NCBI GenBank assembly: GCA_017450215.1
Contig: JAFSVH010000129.1
Location: forward strand, 1 to 58,361
Length of the DNA: 58,361 bases
DNA from: Bacilli bacterium
GTDB lineage: Bacteria > Bacillota_I > Bacilli_A > ML615J-28 > CAG-698
Reading direction: 5' to 3'
The notes beneath the pieces are model-generated. The model was given only the letters and a program-made list of their open reading frames with translations. It searched no databases and was not told the DNA's origin. Made by a program: the position numbers and the translations under genes. Numbering within the stretch: the first letter of the stretch is position 1; every line of letters starts with the position of its first letter. Shown piece after piece: positions 40,567 to 49,318 of this stretch.

Positions 40567-42717
40567 ATGAATCAAGTATGGTTATACATAGTATTTGCTA
40601 TTTGTTTTATAGCATTACTATTTGTGTTGTTTAATTATGTAAGAATTTTGAAAATGCCTGAAGGCAATGAAAAAATGGTAAAGATGAGTGGCATAATTCG
40701 TGATGGCGCTAATGTATTCATTAAAAAAGAATTTACTACTATTGCTATTGTTATTGGAATTGTTGCTATTCTTTTATCACTATTTATTGAAAAATGGGGT
40801 GGAGTTACTTACATACTTGGTGCTTTCATGAGTACTATTGTTTGTGTTCTAGGCATGAAAAGTGCCACTTACGCCAATGTTAGAACTGCTAATAAGGCTA
40901 AAGAATCTATGTCAATTGGTAAAACTGTTAAAGTTGCCTTAACTGGTGGAAGTATTAGTGGTTTAAGCGTTCAAGCATTAGGTTTACTTGGATTATTATT
41001 AATTGTTGTGATTAGTGGTGTTGCTACAACTGATCAAAGCACTGGTTCTGGATTATTAAATATCGCTGCTTTAAAAACTAATGCAAGCATTATGAGAATT
41101 ACTACTTATTCATTAGGATGCTCTACTGTAGCAATGTTTAATCGTGTTGCTGGTGGTAATTATACTAAAGCTGCTGATATATCAGCTGATATTTTAGGCA
41201 AAATTAGAAATGATTTACCTGAAGATGATAGTCGTGTTCCTAATGTAATAGCTGATTTCATTGGTGATAATGTTAATGATATTGCAGGAAATTGTTCAGA
41301 CCTTTTAGAAAGCTTTGTTGCTACAATGTCTGCTTCAATTGTTGTCGCTATATCTTTAATGGCTAAGTTCCCTGAGATTGGTGAAGCATTCTTTAAATCA
41401 ACTTATATGTATCCAGTTGTTGTTGCAGGTGGTGGTTTGTTTGGGTGTATCATTGGCTTATTATTTGTTACAGTTAAGAAGATGGGTAATAATCCATCAA
41501 AGGAACTTGATTTAGCAACTTATATTTCAGCATTCTTTGCTATTGCATTTAGTGGAATTATTTCTTATGTTGCTTTCCATGGTCAATCTGAACAAATGCA
41601 ATTAATTGGATTTAAGATTGGCTGGGCATCTCCTTGGGTATGTGCTATATTGGGTATTATAAGCGGTGTTGCTATTGGAATGATTACTGAATATTATACA
41701 AGTAGTGATTATAAGCCAACTAGAACTATTGCTGAATACGCATTAGAAGGTGAAGCTTTTGTAGTAACAAAAGGTGATGCAGTTGGTTCAAAATCTTGTA
41801 TGTTCCCAATTTTAATTATTGGTGCATCATTATTGATTTCAGGTTTAGTATCTGGAACTTATGGAATTGCTATTTCTGCTCTTGGAATGTTATCATTTGT
41901 AGCTACTACTGTTTCTATTGATGCATTTGGCCCAATCGCTGATAATGCTGGTGGTTTAGCTGAAAGCTGTCATTTAGATCCAGATGTAAGAGTAATTACT
42001 GATAAACTTGATTCTGTTGGTAATACAACAGCTGCAATTGGTAAAGGATTTGCTATTGGTTCAGCTGCATTTGCTACTGTTTCATTAATTGTTGCTTATG
42101 TTGGTAATTATGATGCTTTTGCTGAACTTAACGTTCCTGCTATTTCAAGCTTTGTTGTTATCGCTGGTTGTATCATCGGTGGTGCATTGATTGAATTCTT
42201 TAGTGCTTTACTTACTGATAATACAATTCAATCAGCAAAAGAATTGGCTGATGTTGGTGATAAGCAATTATCTGATCCTGCAATCTTAGCTGGTGAGAAA
42301 GACCCAGACTATAATCAATTAGTAAAACTTGCTACTTCTTCAGCATTAAAGAGAATGTTGCTTCCATCAATTATTGCATTACTTGTTCCATTAGTAGGTG
42401 GTGCTATCTTCGGTGTTGATTTCGTTGTTGGTGTTTTGTTAGGCGCAACTGTAGTTGCTATTCCTCGTGCTATCTTTATGGGTAATTCAGGTGGCGCTTT
42501 TGATAATGCAAAGAAATATATTGAAAGTGGTGGAATCCCTGGACACGGAAAAGGAACTGCTGCACATAAGGCTGCTGTAACAGGAGATACAATTGGTGAT
42601 ACAAGAAAAGACGTTGTTGGTGTTGCGCTTGATATATTCATTAAGATGATGTCAACTGTTGCTACAACACTATTTGTTGTAATTCATGCTTTAAATAGTA
42701 TTATAGGTATTTTATAA
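40567..42717 (+). CDS. hppA: membrane-bound ion-pumping pyrophosphatase
   Basis: Integral membrane pyrophosphatase (716 residues, about 16 helices) coupling PPi hydrolysis to Na+ or H+ export. The substrate-site segments 'GDNVNDIAGNCSDLLES' and 'DAFGPIADNAGGLAE' are present, and 'DTIGDTRKDVVGVALD' closes the site. The sequence 'GNTTAAIGKGFAIG' has Ala where K+-independent enzymes have Lys, so this should be the K+-dependent type, many of which pump Na+. ATG 40567 follows GGAGG; an upstream in-frame start at 40510 is less likely. It conserves energy from biosynthetic PPi in an anaerobe. Confidence 0.96.
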   Translation: MNQVWLYIVFAICFIALLFVLFNYVRILKMPEGNEKMVKMSGIIRDGANVFIKKEFTTIAIVIGIVAILLSLFIEKWGGVTYILGAFMSTIVCVLGMKSATYANVRTANKAKESMSIGKTVKVALTGGSISGLSVQALGLLGLLLIVVISGVATTDQSTGSGLLNIAALKTNASIMRITTYSLGCSTVAMFNRVAGGNYTKAADISADILGKIRNDLPEDDSRVPNVIADFIGDNVNDIAGNCSDLLESFVATMSASIVVAISLMAKFPEIGEAFFKSTYMYPVVVAGGGLFGCIIGLLFVTVKKMGNNPSKELDLATYISAFFAIAFSGIISYVAFHGQSEQMQLIGFKIGWASPWVCAILGIISGVAIGMITEYYTSSDYKPTRTIAEYALEGEAFVVTKGDAVGSKSCMFPILIIGASLLISGLVSGTYGIAISALGMLSFVATTVSIDAFGPIADNAGGLAESCHLDPDVRVITDKLDSVGNTTAAIGKGFAIGSAAFATVSLIVAYVGNYDAFAELNVPAISSFVVIAGCIIGGALIEFFSALLTDNTIQSAKELADVGDKQLSDPAILAGEKDPDYNQLVKLATSSALKRMLLPSIIALLVPLVGGAIFGVDFVVGVLLGATVVAIPRAIFMGNSGGAFDNAKKYIESGGIPGHGKGTAAHKAAVTGDTIGDTRKDVVGVALDIFIKMMSTVATTLFVVIHALNSIIGIL

Positions 42718-42732
42718 AAATATATTATAAAT

Positions 42733-42756
42733 AATTACTATATTAATAAGAAAGAA
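42733..42756 (+). repeat. 24-bp direct repeat, copy 1
   Basis: An exact 24-bp sequence beginning AATTACTATATTAATAAG recurs at 42851. This copy abuts the hppA terminator. Confidence 0.75.
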
Positions 42757-42796
42757 AACTTCTTAAGTGTAACACAAACATTTAAGAAGTTTTTTT
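42756..42796 (+). terminator. hppA terminator
   Basis: AAACTTCTTAA pairs with TTAAGAAGTTT (11 bp), followed by further T residues. Confidence 0.85.
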
Positions 42797-42833
42797 GTTT
42801 ATGGTTGTTTTAATATCTTTTTTAATAGCTTAA

Positions 42834-42842
42834 TGGTATAAT
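42834..42842 (+). promoter_or_regulatory. extended -10 promoter of pepV
   Basis: TGGTATAAT is an extended -10 element. No clear -35 box was found at the right distance. The transcript would start at about 42849, so the second 24-bp repeat would form its leader. Confidence 0.45.
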
Positions 42843-42850
42843 CTTAATAG

Positions 42851-42874
42851 AATTACTATATTAATAAGAAAGAA
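42851..42874 (+). repeat. 24-bp direct repeat, copy 2
   Basis: An exact copy of 42733-42756, 118 bp downstream, ending just before the pepV ribosome site. A shorter degenerate version (ATTAATAAGAAA) precedes the M42 peptidase gene near 44868. Confidence 0.75.
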
Positions 42875-42884
42875 GGTAGTGTTT

Positions 42885-44219
42885 ATGTTTCGTGATTATA
42901 TTAACAAGAATAAAGAAAACTTTTTAAAAGACTTGTATGATTTATTAAGAATCGATACAGTATTGGTTGAGCAACCTGAAGTTAAAGATGCTCCATTTGG
43001 ACCTAATCTTGTGAAAGCATTGAATTACTGTTTAGACTTAGGAAGAAAGTGTGGATTTAAAACAACTAATATTGATAATATAGTTGGTGAAATCGAAATG
43101 GGAAAGGGCGATGAAACTATTGCGATGCTATGCCATTTAGATGTAGTACCAACAGGAACTGGATGGACAACACCTCCATTTGAACCAAATATTAGAGATG
43201 GTAAATTATTTGCAAGAGGTTCATTAGATGATAAGGGTGCAGCTATCGCATCATTATATGCGATGAAAGCAATTAATGAATTAGGGATTAAATTAAATAA
43301 AAAAGTTATATTGATTCTGGGAACTGATGAAGAGACTGGAACTAGAGATATGAAGAGATATCTTGAGGTTAGACCAATGCCAACTATGGGATTTTCTCCT
43401 GATGCACAATTTCCTCTAATTTATGGTGAAAAAGGAATTATGTCTATAGATATAAAAATAAATGCAGAAGATGATGGGTTAGAGGTTGAATCTGGTGATA
43501 GATATAACGTAGTACCACAAGAAGCATGGGCAAAAGGTATAAAAGATACAAGTGATTATTTGAAATATCTTGAGAAGACAAATTCAAAAGGAAAATTAGA
43601 AGAAGATAAAATCTATGCTTATGGATTGAGAGCACATGCAATGGAACCAAAGCTAGGAATCAATGCCATTTTAAAATTATGCAATTATTTAAAGGATAAG
43701 ACAAATAATAAATTAGTACATTTTGTGAGTGATTGTTTGAATGATTCTAGATTTAAAGATATTGATTTAGATTTCACTGATTATGAAATGGGAGATTTAA
43801 CTTGTAATTTAGCTTTAATGAATTTAAAGAGTGGTGTTGGTAAGATAGGCCTTAATTTGAGATATCCAGTAAGATGGAAAAAGGAAGAATTCCTAAATGC
43901 ATTAACTAAAAAAGCAAGTGAATATGATTTAAGCGTTGAAGTCATACATGATAGTGTTCCATTATATGTGAAACCTAATAGCGATTTGATTAAGACATTA
44001 CAAAAAGCATATGTGAAAGTAACTAAAGATGATAGGACACCTCTTCTAACAATAGGTGGTGGAACATATGCAAGATATTTAAAGAATTGTGTTGCGTTTG
44101 GACCATTAAAACCAGGAAGAGAAGATGTATGTCACATTGTTGACGAATATATTTATTTAGAAGACTTACTTGATAGTTGTGAAATATATGCAGAGGCTTT
44201 GGCGGAACTTGGAAAATGA
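42885..44219 (+). CDS. pepV: M20 dipeptidase (PepV type)
   Basis: Zinc dipeptidase (444 residues) cleaving dipeptides, including those brought in by Opp. Metal ligands are visible: His84 and Asp86 in 'MLCHLDVVPTG', Asp115 in 'GSLDDKG', and Glu in 'GTDEETGTRD' followed by 'SPDAQFPLIYGEKG', which is PepV-like. A lid domain and the C-terminal His ('REDVCHIVDEYI') follow. ATG 42885 is preferred over GTG 42879 on SD spacing (GAAGG at 42872-42876). It overlaps trmB by ATGA. Confidence 0.93.
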   Translation: MFRDYINKNKENFLKDLYDLLRIDTVLVEQPEVKDAPFGPNLVKALNYCLDLGRKCGFKTTNIDNIVGEIEMGKGDETIAMLCHLDVVPTGTGWTTPPFEPNIRDGKLFARGSLDDKGAAIASLYAMKAINELGIKLNKKVILILGTDEETGTRDMKRYLEVRPMPTMGFSPDAQFPLIYGEKGIMSIDIKINAEDDGLEVESGDRYNVVPQEAWAKGIKDTSDYLKYLEKTNSKGKLEEDKIYAYGLRAHAMEPKLGINAILKLCNYLKDKTNNKLVHFVSDCLNDSRFKDIDLDFTDYEMGDLTCNLALMNLKSGVGKIGLNLRYPVRWKKEEFLNALTKKASEYDLSVEVIHDSVPLYVKPNSDLIKTLQKAYVKVTKDDRTPLLTIGGGTYARYLKNCVAFGPLKPGREDVCHIVDEYIYLEDLLDSCEIYAEALAELGK

Positions 44220-44854
44220 GAGTTAGAAAAGTAAAAAATGTAAATGAGAAATTAAAACAATATGATGATATATTGATAGATGACCCCACTATTTATAAAG
44301 GTAAATGGAATGAAGTATTTAAAAATGATAACCCAATTTATCTAGAGATAGGAATGGGGAAGGGAAAGTTCATCAATGAAACTGCAAAACTTAATCCTAA
44401 TATTAATTATATTGGATTAGAGAAGGTATCTAGTATTGTTTGTAAGTCTTTAGTTATCTTTAGTGAAGATAAAAAAGATAATTTGAAATATATATGTAAT
44501 GATGCTGCTTTTTTAAAAGATATGTTTCAAGATAATGAAGTTAAGAAGATATATTTGAATTTCAGTGATCCATGGCCAAAGACAAGACATGAGAAGAGAA
44601 GACTTACAAGTCCTAAGTTCTTGCAAAACATGTTAGATATTTTAGATGGTGATATAGAATTTAAGACTGATAATCGTTCTTTGTTTGAATATAGCTTAAT
44701 GGAATTTAATAGACTTGGTTTAGAAATATGTGAACTAAGCTTAAACTTACATGAGGATAAACCAGATTGTATTACTACTGAATATGAAGATAAGTTTGTT
44801 AGTCGTGGTAATGTTATTTATTATGTAAGGATAAAGCAAAAAGAACAAAATTAA
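44216..44854 (+). CDS. trmB: tRNA (guanine-N7-)-methyltransferase
   Basis: Methylates G46 of tRNA using SAM (212 residues). The SAM-binding motif is 'YLEIGMGKGKFI'. The family signature is 'NFSDPWPKTRHEKRRLTSPKFL', and the C-terminal motif 'TEYEDKFVSRGNVIYYVR' is intact. The start overlaps the pepV stop (ATGA), so translation is coupled. It is followed by the M42 peptidase after 35 bp. Confidence 0.95.
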   Translation: MRVRKVKNVNEKLKQYDDILIDDPTIYKGKWNEVFKNDNPIYLEIGMGKGKFINETAKLNPNINYIGLEKVSSIVCKSLVIFSEDKKDNLKYICNDAAFLKDMFQDNEVKKIYLNFSDPWPKTRHEKRRLTSPKFLQNMLDILDGDIEFKTDNRSLFEYSLMEFNRLGLEICELSLNLHEDKPDCITTEYEDKFVSRGNVIYYVRIKQKEQN

Positions 44855-44889
44855 AAAATATACTATTATTAATAAGAAAAGGAATTAAA

Positions 44890-45936
44890 ATGATAGATTT
44901 AGAATTATATAAGAAATTAACTAGTATGTATGGTATTAGTGGACATGAATGGGATGTTAAAGAGTTTGTGAAAAGTGAACTTGCTAAATGTAGTGATGAA
45001 ATATTAGAAGATAGAATGGGCTGTGTATTTGGTGTGTCAAAGGGTGATGGACCTAAAATTGTTTTTGCTGGTCATATGGATGAGGTTGGATTTATTGTTT
45101 ACCAAATTCAAGATGATGGTAAAATTAAACTTCTAAATATTGGTGGTGTTACAGCTGATACATATGTTAGTCAAAATATGGTAATTGTAATAAATCAAGA
45201 AAAAATAATTAAAGGTATAATTGGAGCTGTTCCTCCACATCTACTTAAAGGAGTTGAAAGAAAACCTCTTGAGGTAAGTGATTTACTTCTTGATATCGGT
45301 GCTAAATCAAAAGAAGAAGTACTTAGTTACGGTGTTAAGATTGGTATGCAGGTTGTATCAGAAAATGATTATTATGTAATGGAAAATGGTAAATACATTG
45401 TATCAAAAGCTTGGGATGATAGATTTGGTGTAGGAATGTCAATTGAGTTGATGAGAGAAGCAAGCAAAATGAAACATCCAAATACAGTTATTTGTGGTGG
45501 CACAGTTCAAGAAGAAGTTGGCTGTCGTGGTGCGCAAACAGCAGCAACACTACTAGAAGCAGATGCTTATTTTGCTATCGATGTTAGCCCTGCTTCTGAA
45601 GGTAGTGAGCCAGCATGTGGACTTGATAGAGGATTTTTAGTTAGATTTTATGATCCAAGTTGTATTATGAATCCAAAGCTTAGAGACTTTATTGAAAAGT
45701 TAGCAAGGGATAATGATATTAAATATCAAATATTTGCTTCATCTGGTGGAACAGATGCAAGGAGTTTCCAATATTCTAGAGCTGGGGCTCTTGCTACAAC
45801 TATTGGTTTACCTGGTAGATATATTCATACAACTGGTGCAGTTGTAAGTGTAGATGATATGGAAGCAGTCAAAAAAATTGCTTTATTGATTATTGAAAAC
45901 TTAGATTGGGAAAATTATAAGAAAATAGCATTTTAA
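44890..45936 (+). CDS. M42-family aminopeptidase
   Basis: Dinuclear metal (zinc or cobalt) aminopeptidase of 348 residues, forming large tetrahedral assemblies in the family. Ligands and catalytic residues are visible: His62 and Asp64 in 'FAGHMDEVGF', Asp in 'SKAWDDRFG', the Glu pair in 'TVQEEVGCRGA', Asp in 'FAIDVSPA' and the C-terminal His in 'YIHTTGAVV'. It lies after pepV and trmB and probably shares their transcript, supporting peptide use. It could be a glutamyl- or general aminopeptidase. Confidence 0.92.
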   Translation: MIDLELYKKLTSMYGISGHEWDVKEFVKSELAKCSDEILEDRMGCVFGVSKGDGPKIVFAGHMDEVGFIVYQIQDDGKIKLLNIGGVTADTYVSQNMVIVINQEKIIKGIIGAVPPHLLKGVERKPLEVSDLLLDIGAKSKEEVLSYGVKIGMQVVSENDYYVMENGKYIVSKAWDDRFGVGMSIELMREASKMKHPNTVICGGTVQEEVGCRGAQTAATLLEADAYFAIDVSPASEGSEPACGLDRGFLVRFYDPSCIMNPKLRDFIEKLARDNDIKYQIFASSGGTDARSFQYSRAGALATTIGLPGRYIHTTGAVVSVDDMEAVKKIALLIIENLDWENYKKIAF

Positions 45937-45968
45937 TAATTTTTAATAAATTTAAAAAGGAGAAGAAA

Positions 45969-46514
45969 ATGAAAGCATTAGTTATTCTAACAACTGGATT
46001 TGAAGATGTTGAAGGGCTTGGAACGATTGATGTTCTAAGAAGAAGTAAAATAAACGTTACTACTGCTTCTATTGATGATGTAAATATTACAACTCAATCA
46101 GGTCACAATATGAAAACAATGACGGTATTAAAAGAATTGGATTTAAGTGACTATGATTTCCTTGTTATTCCTGGTGGTGGAGCTGTATTTAACATTTTGG
46201 ATAAAGAACAAATAATTAATGATGTAATTGATTATTTCTATTTTAGTAATAAATTGATTTGTGCTATTTGCGCAGCACCATTATTAATAGGAAAGAGAGG
46301 ATATTTCAAGAATATGAAATATACTTGTTTCCCTGGATGTGAAAATAGAGTAACTGAAGGAATTTATACTGGAAAAGAAGTTGAAGTAAATGAGAGATTT
46401 ATACTTGGTAGATCTATGTACTATTCTTTAGATTTCGCTCTTGCTATTATAGAAAGAGTACAAGGAAAGAAGCAAAGAGAAATAGTAGAAGCTAGTATTA
46501 AGGGATTGAAATAA
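45969..46514 (+). CDS. DJ-1/PfpI-family protein
   Basis: A 181-residue single-domain protein of the DJ-1/PfpI superfamily. The conserved acidic residue is in 'TGFEDVEGLGTIDVLRR' (Glu15) and the nucleophile-elbow Cys101 in 'ICAICAAPLLIGK'. It fits the DJ-1/YajL branch linked to protein repair or oxidative stress, but the enzymatic activity of these proteins is debated. SD AAGGAG precedes the ATG. It is the last gene of the pepV-trmB-M42 unit, closed by a terminator. Confidence 0.88.
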   Translation: MKALVILTTGFEDVEGLGTIDVLRRSKINVTTASIDDVNITTQSGHNMKTMTVLKELDLSDYDFLVIPGGGAVFNILDKEQIINDVIDYFYFSNKLICAICAAPLLIGKRGYFKNMKYTCFPGCENRVTEGIYTGKEVEVNERFILGRSMYYSLDFALAIIERVQGKKQREIVEASIKGLK

Positions 46515-46534
46515 TTATAAATAATTCATACAAT

Positions 46535-46578
46535 AAAAAAATTAAATTGTTCGATTATTTCGGACAATTTAGTTTTTT
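46535..46578 (+). terminator. terminator of the DJ-1 gene
   Basis: A long stem: AAAAAA ... TAAATTGT pairs with ACAATTTA ... TTTTTT, capped by a CG pair and a seven-base loop. Confidence 0.85.
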
Positions 46579-46584
46579 AGTTGT

Positions 46585-46590
46585 TATAAT
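46585..46590 (+). promoter_or_regulatory. -10 box of the ECF sigma gene
   Basis: TATAAT lies 7 bp after the terminator and 20 bp before the chosen ATG. The sequence at -35 distance (GGACAA) is not a housekeeping consensus and could instead be read by the ECF sigma itself. This is weak evidence. Confidence 0.4.
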
Positions 46591-46609
46591 AATGGGGATG
46601 GTTATAAAA

Positions 46610-47125
46610 ATGATTTACAACGATTTAGATAAGATGGTCGTAAGGTTTCTAAAAGGTGAAGATGATGCCTTTGATTATATTTATGATGAAACCAAGAAAA
46701 CTGTCTATTTGTCAATTTATCAAATATTTAAATCAAAAGACAAAATTGAAGATATCATGCAGGATACTTATTTGAAAGCTATAGAGAACATGCATAAGTA
46801 TGAGATTGGAACAAACTTTAAAGCATGGATTGCGAAAATTGCGAGAAATCTAGCAATAAATGACTATAATAAAAATAAGATTATAGAACATGTGGATGAT
46901 TTTGATGATTTTGAAAATGATAAAAAGAATTCTGATATTAGCTTAGTTGATAGGGCATATGAAATATTAGATGCTAATCCAGTTAAGTATGAGAAAGAAG
47001 TCTTTACTTATCGAATAGTAATTGGATTGGGATACCGAGAGATTGGTGAAATTCTTGATATACCAAAAAGTACTGTCTTTGATATTTATAACCGTTGTAT
47101 CAAAAAAATTAAAGAATTATTATAA
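46610..47125 (+). CDS. ECF-type RNA polymerase sigma factor
   Basis: A 171-residue sigma-70 family factor with only regions 2 and 4. Region 2 includes 'DKIEDIMQDTYLKAIENMHK' and 'FKAWIAKIARNLAINDY'. Region 4 has the helix-turn-helix 'VIGLGYREIGEILDIPKSTV'. ATG 46610 is used because the -10 box at 46585-46590 would put the transcript start near 46597, excluding earlier ATGs at 46592 and 46598 or the longer frame from 46547. The next gene, a membrane protein 12 bp downstream, is the likely partner anti-sigma or sensor. Confidence 0.88.
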   Translation: MIYNDLDKMVVRFLKGEDDAFDYIYDETKKTVYLSIYQIFKSKDKIEDIMQDTYLKAIENMHKYEIGTNFKAWIAKIARNLAINDYNKNKIIEHVDDFDDFENDKKNSDISLVDRAYEILDANPVKYEKEVFTYRIVIGLGYREIGEILDIPKSTVFDIYNRCIKKIKELL

Positions 47126-47137
47126 TAGGAGAGTTGT

Positions 47138-49147
47138 ATGAGAAAAAGAGATTTAAAAAAGTTTAACATTAATGAGAATGAAATCCCTGATATAAAAGAA
47201 AGAATCAAAAATTCTTATGAATTTAAGAATCGTAAAGTTATAAGTGAGGAAGCACCAAGCAAGAAAAGAATTAATTTCTTTAATAGAAGTTGGGCACCAG
47301 CTATATTAGGCGTTGGTGTAGTAATCTTAGTTTGTGTAATTTCGCTTATTTCTACAACAATAAGCGAAAGTAGAAGAAATAGTTATACAACTGATATGTC
47401 TTTAAATTATGTTTCTAGCAAAAGTAATTTAAAGGAAATTGTAAATTATTCTAAATCAAGAGAAAAGAATAATAGTGCTGGTTGGTTTAGTTTGTTTGGA
47501 GCTAGTTTTAAAGCTATGGAAGATGCTTCCCCAGTAGATGCTCCAAATTCAATCGACTCAGAAAATGGTGGCGAATATAGTGAAGAGTATGCAATTAGTG
47601 AAACAAACAAACAAGTAGAAAACGTTGATGAAGCAGATGTAGTAAAATGCGATGGAAATAGAGTATATAGAGTTAGTGGACAATATATCTATGTGAATGA
47701 TATTAATTCAGGTAATATTGGTGAAACAATAAAAATTAAACTTAAAGAAAATAATAAGTCTTTTATAAATCCTGAAATTTATCTTACTGATTTATATCTA
47801 GTTGTTTTATTCTCTGATGGTTGGTATTATTCTTCTTCAACAATCAATGTAAATATTTATGATATAGAAACATTAGAACTTGTGAAAACATATCAATCAA
47901 AATCTAGAAGTCTTAATACAAGTAGATTAGTTATGGGTAATGAACCAATACTATATTTAATATTTAATCAATACTTAGTTGAAGACGGCAGTTCATATGA
48001 ATTACCAAATGAAGAAATTGATGGCAAAGAAGTAGAATATGATTATAGCGATATTTGTTATTTCAACACTTTACGTAATAACTGCTATACAGTAATTGTA
48101 AGTATAAAATTAGGTGAAGAGATTAATATTAATAGTCAAGTTCAATTAGGTGATGGCTATTGGGATGCTGTTTATATGACAGAAAGTAGTATCTATCTTG
48201 CTCGTGTTCATTATGATTATAGTTCAAGATACATCAGCTTTAATGTGTTTGAAGGATATGATGGTTATGATACAGTATCAGTAATTGTAAAATATACAAT
48301 TAATAATGGTGAAATAACACCAATTGGAACTATTCGTACAGCTGGTCAAGTAATTAATCAATTTGCGATGAGTGAATATAATGGATATTTCAGAGTTGCT
48401 TTATCTCAAATCAATAATAATAAAGTTGAAGTATATAGACAAGATAAAGATGGTGAAGAATATAAATTTAAACTTGTTGGAAAAGTAGATAAAGATTTAG
48501 GCGAAAAGAATGAAGTAATTAAATCTGTAACATTTAATAAAGATATTTGTTTAGTTGTTACTGCAAAGAATACTGACCCAATGTATAAAATTGATTTAAG
48601 TGATCCAACTTTACCGGTAATTATGGGTAAGTTTAAAGAAGATGGATATAATTCATATTTACAATATTTAAAGGGTGATCTTGAAGGATATGCTATTGGT
48701 TTGGGTTATATGACAGAAGATATTAGTGAATATTATAATATAAGAAAAGGTGCAAAGTTCGGTTTATATGATGTAACTGGTGATAATCCTGTTCAATTAC
48801 AATTAATTGAATATGCAGATGTTTATCCAGAAGCATGTGAAAATCATAAAGCATTATTTATCTATAAGAATTATGTAGGCTTCAATACTAATCAACAAAA
48901 TAAATATGTGTTATATAGTATTGATAAAACTATTGATGGAGAAGGTAATGAAAGTGCTGTAATTAATGTAAAGCTTGAATATGCTATTGATTATGAATCA
49001 AGATTATACTTTGTCAATGATTACTTCTATTTAGCTTCTGCTTCAAGACTTGTATCATTTGATAGCGATTATCAAAAAGTAAATGAAGTAATTGATGATT
49101 ATGGCTATGATTATGAAGACTGGTATGATTATCAATTGATGGATTAA
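47138..49147 (+). CDS. membrane-anchored beta-propeller protein, likely partner of the ECF sigma factor
   Basis: A 669-residue protein with a short basic cytosolic N-terminus (1-50), one transmembrane helix (about 52-75) and a large extracellular part. The segment 'NKQVENVDEADVVKCDGNRV' is the hallmark of the secreted C-terminal beta-propeller family (PF09826, distant WD40-like), which runs to the end. The small cytosolic part lacks a zinc anti-sigma HxxxCxxC motif, but the gene order and topology suggest it controls the sigma factor made from the same transcript. The ligand sensed is unknown. A strong terminator follows. Confidence 0.8.
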   Translation: MRKRDLKKFNINENEIPDIKERIKNSYEFKNRKVISEEAPSKKRINFFNRSWAPAILGVGVVILVCVISLISTTISESRRNSYTTDMSLNYVSSKSNLKEIVNYSKSREKNNSAGWFSLFGASFKAMEDASPVDAPNSIDSENGGEYSEEYAISETNKQVENVDEADVVKCDGNRVYRVSGQYIYVNDINSGNIGETIKIKLKENNKSFINPEIYLTDLYLVVLFSDGWYYSSSTINVNIYDIETLELVKTYQSKSRSLNTSRLVMGNEPILYLIFNQYLVEDGSSYELPNEEIDGKEVEYDYSDICYFNTLRNNCYTVIVSIKLGEEININSQVQLGDGYWDAVYMTESSIYLARVHYDYSSRYISFNVFEGYDGYDTVSVIVKYTINNGEITPIGTIRTAGQVINQFAMSEYNGYFRVALSQINNNKVEVYRQDKDGEEYKFKLVGKVDKDLGEKNEVIKSVTFNKDICLVVTAKNTDPMYKIDLSDPTLPVIMGKFKEDGYNSYLQYLKGDLEGYAIGLGYMTEDISEYYNIRKGAKFGLYDVTGDNPVQLQLIEYADVYPEACENHKALFIYKNYVGFNTNQQNKYVLYSIDKTIDGEGNESAVINVKLEYAIDYESRLYFVNDYFYLASASRLVSFDSDYQKVNEVIDDYGYDYEDWYDYQLMD

Positions 49148-49190
49148 TAAATAAACAAAAACGATAAGAAACGTTTTTAAACTTTATTCT

Positions 49191-49236
49191 CCTTTCTGCA
49201 TGTAGGTATTATTACTTACGTGTAGAAAGGATTTTT
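49191..49236 (+). terminator. terminator of the sigma/propeller operon
   Basis: CCTTTCT pairs with AGAAAGG, with a second inner stem (GTA-GTA to TAC-TAC), followed by ATTTTTT. Confidence 0.85.
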
Positions 49237-49318
49237 TAAATAAAAACACATTACTCTTTATTTTATTTCGTTTTTTGAGTATAATTGATTGAAAGAAGAT
49301 ATAAGAAAGAGATAATTT

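Noticed and set aside
42315-42641. 108-codon minus-strand frame inside hppA
   Set aside because: It mirrors a strongly conserved pyrophosphatase region, has no promoter or ribosome site and resembles no protein.
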